Source: Phycisphaerales bacterium
GTDB lineage: Bacteria; Planctomycetota; Phycisphaerae; Phycisphaerales; UBA1924
Reading direction: 5' to 3'
NCBI GenBank assembly: GCA_035627955.1
Contig: DASPKU010000006.1
Location: forward strand, 1-64,000
DNA: 64,000 nt
Position numbers and translations under genes: made by a program. The notes below the pieces were generated by a model. It was not told the DNA's origin. It worked only from the letters and a program-made list of their open reading frames with translations, and made no database searches. Below are positions 58,144 to 64,000 of the stretch, in pieces. The stretch's first letter is position 1. Every line of letters starts with the position of its first letter.

Positions 58144-59505
58144 ATGGGAGCGGACGAGACACAGCCGGGGCAGCCGCCGAGCGCGCACGAGCGGGCGGCG
58201 ATCGTGTCGGTTGGGGATGAGCTCTCGCTGGGGCAGACGGTCAACACCAACTCGCGGTGGGTGGCGGAGCGGCTGACGGGCGTGGGGATCATCACGGTCG
58301 AGCATGTGACGGTGGCGGACGACGAGGCCGCGCTGGTGGGGGCGCTCAGCCGTCTCGCGGGCGTGGTGGACCTGCTGATCGTGACGGGAGGCCTTGGGCC
58401 GACCCTGGACGACCTCACGCGCCAGGCGCTGGCCGCGGCGATGGGCGACACGCTGGTCGAAGACGCGATCGCGCTGGAGCAGGTGTCGGCGTGGTTCACA
58501 TCGCGCGGGCGGGTGATGCCGGAACTGAACAAGGTGCAGGCGCTGCGGCCGACGCGGGCGACGTCCTTGCAGAACCTGCACGGGACGGCGCCGGGGCTGC
58601 ACGGGGTGATCGGGCGGTGTGACTGTTTCTGCCTGCCGGGGCCGCCGCGGGAGATGCAGCCGATGTTCAGCGCGCAGGTGGCGCCGCGCCTGCGGCCGCC
58701 GCCGGGGCGGACGGTGGCGACGCGGGTGCTGCACACGGTGGGGATCGGCGAGAGCGACCTGGCGACACGCCTGGGCGCGATGATGAAGCGTCAGGGGGAC
58801 GAGGGCGTGCTGGTGGGCACGACGGCGAGCGGGGGGATTGTGAGCGTGCGGCTGCGGTACGAGGGGCCGCTGGCTCCGTACGACGCCGACCACCTGCTCG
58901 AGAAGCACATGCGCGAGGTGCGCGTGCGGGCGGGGGCGTACGTGTTCGGCACGGGCGAGGACACGCTCGCGGGCGTGGTGGTGAAGCTGCTGCGCGAGCG
59001 TGGCGAGCGCGTCGGCGCCGTCGAGTCGTGCACAGGTGGGCTGCTGTCAGGGATGCTGACGGATGTGGCGGGCTCGTCGCAGGTGTTCGCGGGCGGGCTG
59101 ATCACGTACTCCAACGCGCTCAAGCAGTCGCTGGCGGGTGTGGATGCCTCGCTGTTCGGGCCCGAGGGGCCGGGGGCGGTGAGCCGCGAGTGCGCTTTGG
59201 CAATGGCAACGGGCGGGCTCGAGAAGCTCGGTGTGGAGCATTGCCTGGCGATCACGGGGATCGCGGGGCCGGGCGGGGCGGTGCCGGCGTTCGGGACCCG
59301 CCCCGGCAAGCCGGTGGGGACGGTGTACATCGCGCGGGCGTCGCGTCAGGCGGGTGCTGGGCGGGTGTCCACGGACGTGCGGCACTTCACGATGGCCGGG
59401 GACCGCGCGAGCGTGCGCGACTGGTCGGCCAAGAGCGCGCTGGCGATGCTGCGGCTGCACCTGGCGGGCGCGGAAGAGCTGAAGCTGCTGCGGCAGGCGG
59501 ACTGA
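58144..59505 (+). CDS. cinA: CinA-like protein (nicotinamide-nucleotide amidase / ADP-ribose pyrophosphatase)
   Basis: A 453-aa protein. The N-terminal MoCF/COG1058 domain has IVSVGDELSLGQTVNTNSRW and LLIVTGGLGPTLDDLTR, then PGPPREMQPMF. The C-terminal PncC amidase domain has AVESCTGGLLSGMLTDVAGSSQVFAGGLITYSN and LAITGIAGPGG. CinA proteins recycle NMN by deamidation and may hydrolyse ADP-ribose. The ATG at 58144 is taken; a GTG at 58135 is possible. No Shine-Dalgarno. It is convergent with rpoD, with the rpoD terminator lying between them. Confidence 0.92.
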   Translation: MGADETQPGQPPSAHERAAIVSVGDELSLGQTVNTNSRWVAERLTGVGIITVEHVTVADDEAALVGALSRLAGVVDLLIVTGGLGPTLDDLTRQALAAAMGDTLVEDAIALEQVSAWFTSRGRVMPELNKVQALRPTRATSLQNLHGTAPGLHGVIGRCDCFCLPGPPREMQPMFSAQVAPRLRPPPGRTVATRVLHTVGIGESDLATRLGAMMKRQGDEGVLVGTTASGGIVSVRLRYEGPLAPYDADHLLEKHMREVRVRAGAYVFGTGEDTLAGVVVKLLRERGERVGAVESCTGGLLSGMLTDVAGSSQVFAGGLITYSNALKQSLAGVDASLFGPEGPGAVSRECALAMATGGLEKLGVEHCLAITGIAGPGGAVPAFGTRPGKPVGTVYIARASRQAGAGRVSTDVRHFTMAGDRASVRDWSAKSALAMLRLHLAGAEELKLLRQAD

Positions 59506-59521
59506 ACGAACCCACGGAACG

Positions 59522-59548
59522 AAAAAGGGCTGCCCTTGCGGACAGCCC
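59522..59548 (-). terminator. rho-independent terminator of rpoD
   Basis: On the minus strand GGGCTGTCC, loop GCAA, GGGCAGCCC, then TTTTTC. Nine-bp stem with one mismatch, 24 bases beyond the rpoD stop at 59572. Confidence 0.9.
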
Positions 59549-59571
59549 CTCTGATTGGTTGAACCCTGAGA

Positions 59572-61548
<1,977 letters not shown>

Positions 61549-61629
61549 GCCGATCTCCTCAGCACAGTCTAACTACCAACCTGGTACTGCTCGGTGAACG
61601 AAACGCTGCGATCCATCGCGACAAACAGG

Positions 61630-61651
61630 CACCCGCAATCCTGCGCGGGTG
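61630..61651. other. hairpin between dnaG and rpoD
   Basis: CACCCGC, 8-nt loop, GCGGGTG, in the 120-bp spacer. In the classical macromolecular-synthesis operon of E. coli a terminator and RNA processing site lie between dnaG and rpoD; this hairpin could play such a part, though no T-run follows. Confidence 0.4.
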
Positions 61652-61668
61652 AGTGGTTCAGAATCCAA

Positions 61669-63600
61669 TCACCCGGGCCTGGGGAACACGCGCCGGTCTG
61701 CCCCCAGCGCGGTGTGCATGGCCCTCTTGAGCTTGATCTGTTTCATCAGGTCGTTTGCCTCGCGGGCGCCCGCGGAGGCCGAGCCGCCGGCGAGCTTCGC
61801 GCGCTCGTGGTCGAGCCGTGCGCGGGTTAGGCAGGCCTGCCAGTGAGCGTGGAGGCGATCGCGGTCCTGATCGGTCTCGTGGTTGATGCGGGAGGCGAGG
61901 CCGATCGCGGCTTCCTTGACCTCAACCTCGTCGACGCTGCGGATGAGCGTGTTGAGGTCGGCCGTGCCGTGATCTTCGCCGATGTCGTGGATGACTTGTG
62001 CGACCCGCCTGAGCAACGCGTAACGGTACGCCGCGGGCGCGATGAAGTCCCGCTCGTGCTCGGAGAGCGTGGACAAAAGCTGGCCGTCGCAGAGCACGCA
62101 CCCGAGGAGGTGCTCGGCCGGCGTGAGCGGCGCGGTGGCGAGGGGCGGGAGCGGTGCTCCGTCCCCCGCGTCCGGGCTGTCGGCACTGCTGTCGGTTGCG
62201 CTCGCGCTGTGAGTTGCGGCCTGTGCGGTGGCTGTTGGTGAGGTGAAAGACTTAGGGCGGCGGCCGGCGGGGATGGCCGCGGTGATCGTGCCCTCGTTGA
62301 GGTCGGCAACGGCGGCGAGGCGCTTGACGATGAGCTTCTGGCGGATGGGCTCGACCTCGTTGAGGCCCATCTCCACCAGGCGGGCGATCTCGTCCTTCAT
62401 GGCGCGGGAGAGCGCGGCCATTCCGGCGCCCTCGAGCTTCTGGCGGAGGCGGACGAATCGGTACTCCAGCAGGTCGGTCGCGGCGGAAAGAGCGGTGCGG
62501 AACACCTCGCCGCCGCCCTCACGCTTGAGCAGCTCGTCGGGGTCCTTGGCGTCGGTGAACCGGTTGAGGGTGGCGATGGCGACGTCCAGGTCCTCGCCGA
62601 AGAAGACCTCGACCGCGCGGTCGGCGGCGCGCTGGCCGGCCTCGTCCCCGTCGAACAGCAGGATCACCCGGTCGCACAGGCGGCGGAGCACCGAGGCGTG
62701 CTCGCGGGTGAGGGCGGTGCCGAGGGTAGCGACGGCGTTGCAGAACCCCGCCTGGTGGCAGGCGATGACGTCGGTGTAGCCCTCCGTGATGATGGCGGTG
62801 CGCTCGGCCTGGATGGCCTTGGCGGCGTGGTGGAGGGCGTAGAGGGTGCCGGACTTGTTGAAGACGCGGGTCTCGGGGCTGTTGAGGTACTTGGGCTCGT
62901 CTTCGTCCCTGATCTTGCGGGCGCCGAAGGCGATCACCCGGCCGATCTGGTCGTGGATGGGGAACATGACCCGGTTTCGGAAGGCGTCGTAGGCGCCCTC
63001 GCTGGACTCGCGCTTCTTGAAGAGGCCCGCCTCGAAGAAGGCCTTGGGGTCCAGCCGTTTGTGCTGAACGGTGGTGATCAGCCCGTCCCAGCGGTCGGGG
63101 GAGGCCCCGAGCGAGAACTTGGCGACCATCTCGGGTGCGATGCGTCGCTTGGCGATCACCTCGCGGGCGGCCTTCCCGTGCTCGGGGTGGGCGAGGATCG
63201 CCTTGAAGAACTCCGCGCCGGTGGCGTTGGCGTGGAGGACGTCGCCGCGAGAGATGGGCGCGGGGCCGTCACCGGCCGGGCGCTGGTGGCGGGTGAGGGT
63301 GATGCCGGCGCGCTCGGCGAGGTACTCGAGGGCCTCGCGGAACTCCATCTTGTGGAACTTCTGCACGAAGGAGAAGGCGTCGCCGCCGGTGCCGCAGACG
63401 AAGCAGTGGAAGATCTGCTTGCCGGGCACGACGTTCATCGAGGGGTTCTTGTCGTTGTGGAAGGGGCAGAGGCCGACGAGCTCGCGACCCTTGCTCTTGA
63501 GGGCGACGTGCTCGCCGATGAGGCGCACGATGTCCGTCGCATCGCGCACGCGATCGCGGTCGCCGTTGTCGTGGAACTTGGCCTTCCAGAGGTCGCTCAC
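61669..63600 (-). CDS. dnaG: DNA primase
   Basis: Makes RNA primers at the replication fork. The protein has 643 aa. The zinc domain has C45PFH48NDKNPSM and C66FVC69GTGGD. The catalytic core follows, with GYTDVIACHQAGFCNAVATLGTALT (TOPRIM Glu) and LLFDGDEAGQRAADRAVEVFF (DGD). An Ala/Ser/Thr-rich linker leads to a helical C-terminal DnaB-binding domain. The GTG at 63600 is chosen because the family starts at about this point (SDLWKAKFHDNGDRDRVRDATDIV); the frame stays open for about 100 codons upstream but they are not conserved. Confidence 0.96.
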   Translation of the reverse strand: MSDLWKAKFHDNGDRDRVRDATDIVRLIGEHVALKSKGRELVGLCPFHNDKNPSMNVVPGKQIFHCFVCGTGGDAFSFVQKFHKMEFREALEYLAERAGITLTRHQRPAGDGPAPISRGDVLHANATGAEFFKAILAHPEHGKAAREVIAKRRIAPEMVAKFSLGASPDRWDGLITTVQHKRLDPKAFFEAGLFKKRESSEGAYDAFRNRVMFPIHDQIGRVIAFGARKIRDEDEPKYLNSPETRVFNKSGTLYALHHAAKAIQAERTAIITEGYTDVIACHQAGFCNAVATLGTALTREHASVLRRLCDRVILLFDGDEAGQRAADRAVEVFFGEDLDVAIATLNRFTDAKDPDELLKREGGGEVFRTALSAATDLLEYRFVRLRQKLEGAGMAALSRAMKDEIARLVEMGLNEVEPIRQKLIVKRLAAVADLNEGTITAAIPAGRRPKSFTSPTATAQAATHSASATDSSADSPDAGDGAPLPPLATAPLTPAEHLLGCVLCDGQLLSTLSEHERDFIAPAAYRYALLRRVAQVIHDIGEDHGTADLNTLIRSVDEVEVKEAAIGLASRINHETDQDRDRLHAHWQACLTRARLDHERAKLAGGSASAGAREANDLMKQIKLKRAMHTALGADRRVFPRPG

Positions 63601-64000
63601 CGCGGTCCCCAAAACCGAGACAGAGCACACGAAAGATGCACACACGCACGACAATGGGCGAAGGCGGCCGAGAACTGCGGCGGGCGGGGCGCGGGGGCTG
63701 CGAGCAGCGGCGCGGGTCGATAGGTTGTCCCCGGATGGGGAGGTGCCAGCCGCAGCCCGGTTGACGCTCAGGAGAGGGTTGATCTCGCCGCGGTTAGTGG
63801 CCCGAAGGCCGTGGGTGCGGGATGATCTAGAGGGTGAGCGGTCCTTGCTGCACCATGACGGTATCACCAAATCCGTCTGAAACCAATAGAAAGGTTGGGC
63901 AACCCCACACGGGCGCATGATTCTCGGGCGACGGGTGGCCTGCGCGGGGGGCGGGAGTGGGGGGCGGGAGTGGGGAGCGGGAGTGGGGGGCGGGAGTGGG
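63601..64000. other. intergenic region upstream of dnaG
   Basis: About 400 bp to the window edge with no convincing gene. The minus strand is open in the dnaG frame up to 63918 but looks non-conserved and basic. The last 57 bases are a 13-nt tandem repeat. The dnaG promoter should be here; no clear element was found. Confidence 0.55.
63948..64000. repeat. 13-nt tandem repeat, about four units, running off the window
   Basis: Units of GGGGCGGGAGTGG (one copy has AGC for GGC) repeated about four times at the window end; the array may continue beyond it. Very G-rich, able to form G-quadruplexes. Confidence 0.85.

Noticed and set aside
63601-63918. N-terminal extension of DnaG
   Set aside because: Family members begin at about the GTG at 63600 and the upstream translation is basic low complexity.

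Overview
The window is very GC-rich chromosomal DNA from a member of the Planctomycetota, most likely the Phycisphaerales. Three points support this. (i) Three unrelated secreted proteins end in the same paired DFNGDGD..TDQDIE.FF module (a GC-type dockerin) that is familiar from that order. (ii) An ECF-type sigma factor of the group common in planctomycetes sits directly before a PknB-like kinase with TPR repeats. (iii) High GC content gives long antisense open frames opposite nearly every gene. Assignment to a genus is not possible from the sequence alone.

Layout. 1-4319: a CHASE3 histidine kinase (3' end cut by the window), then a translationally coupled run ribF > DHH/NrnA phosphoesterase > DNA methyltransferase, all on the minus strand. 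4404-10162: a DUF2007 membrane protein, a 2-oxo acid dehydrogenase E2 subunit, a CvpA-like membrane protein, a secreted helical protein and an M48 protease. 10225-18640: carbohydrate enzymes (GT4 transferase, debranching-enzyme-like GH, GH15) interleaved with a PreA-like dehydrogenase and a secreted SGNH-like dockerin protein. 18849-24217: a lone FliN, a DUF418 membrane protein, a disordered protein, an ADP-ribosylglycohydrolase, and acpP-fabF. 24636-32370: DUF1444, a CoA-binding protein, a YcxB-like gene split by an in-frame stop, ACMSD, Xaa-Pro aminopeptidase, a Phd/ParE toxin-antitoxin pair, UbiE and two tandem PlsC-type acyltransferases. 32490-40666: two dockerin proteins flank release factor 3, a small protein, a methyltransferase and the sigma/kinase pair.

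40784-47584 is an arginine cluster, all minus strand, in transcription order argR, argC, argB, argF, argG, a DUF1801 gene, argH. Most junctions are coupled, and several starts are TTG or GTG. A palindrome lies just before argR. 47768-53987 is the most unusual segment: a three-gene operon of a GAF-HlyD membrane-fusion protein, a PqqD-like/M50 protease/HlyD fusion and a short SecA-like ATPase. It has the look of an uncharacterised peptide-processing or export system. 54193-63600 holds Ppx/GppA, DUF3467, tRNA-Leu and tRNA-Val, a NodZ/FUT8-like transferase, CinA, and the dnaG-rpoD pair.

Intergenic DNA is rich in small repeats. There are five arrays of a degenerate 9-nt unit (AGGTCCTAT-like), two heptad arrays (CGCTTTC-like), 8-, 10- and 13-nt arrays, an inverted pair of the ACCACAGAGACAC repeat between argF and argG, two near-identical hairpins after fabF and the secA-like gene, and several clear rho-independent terminators.
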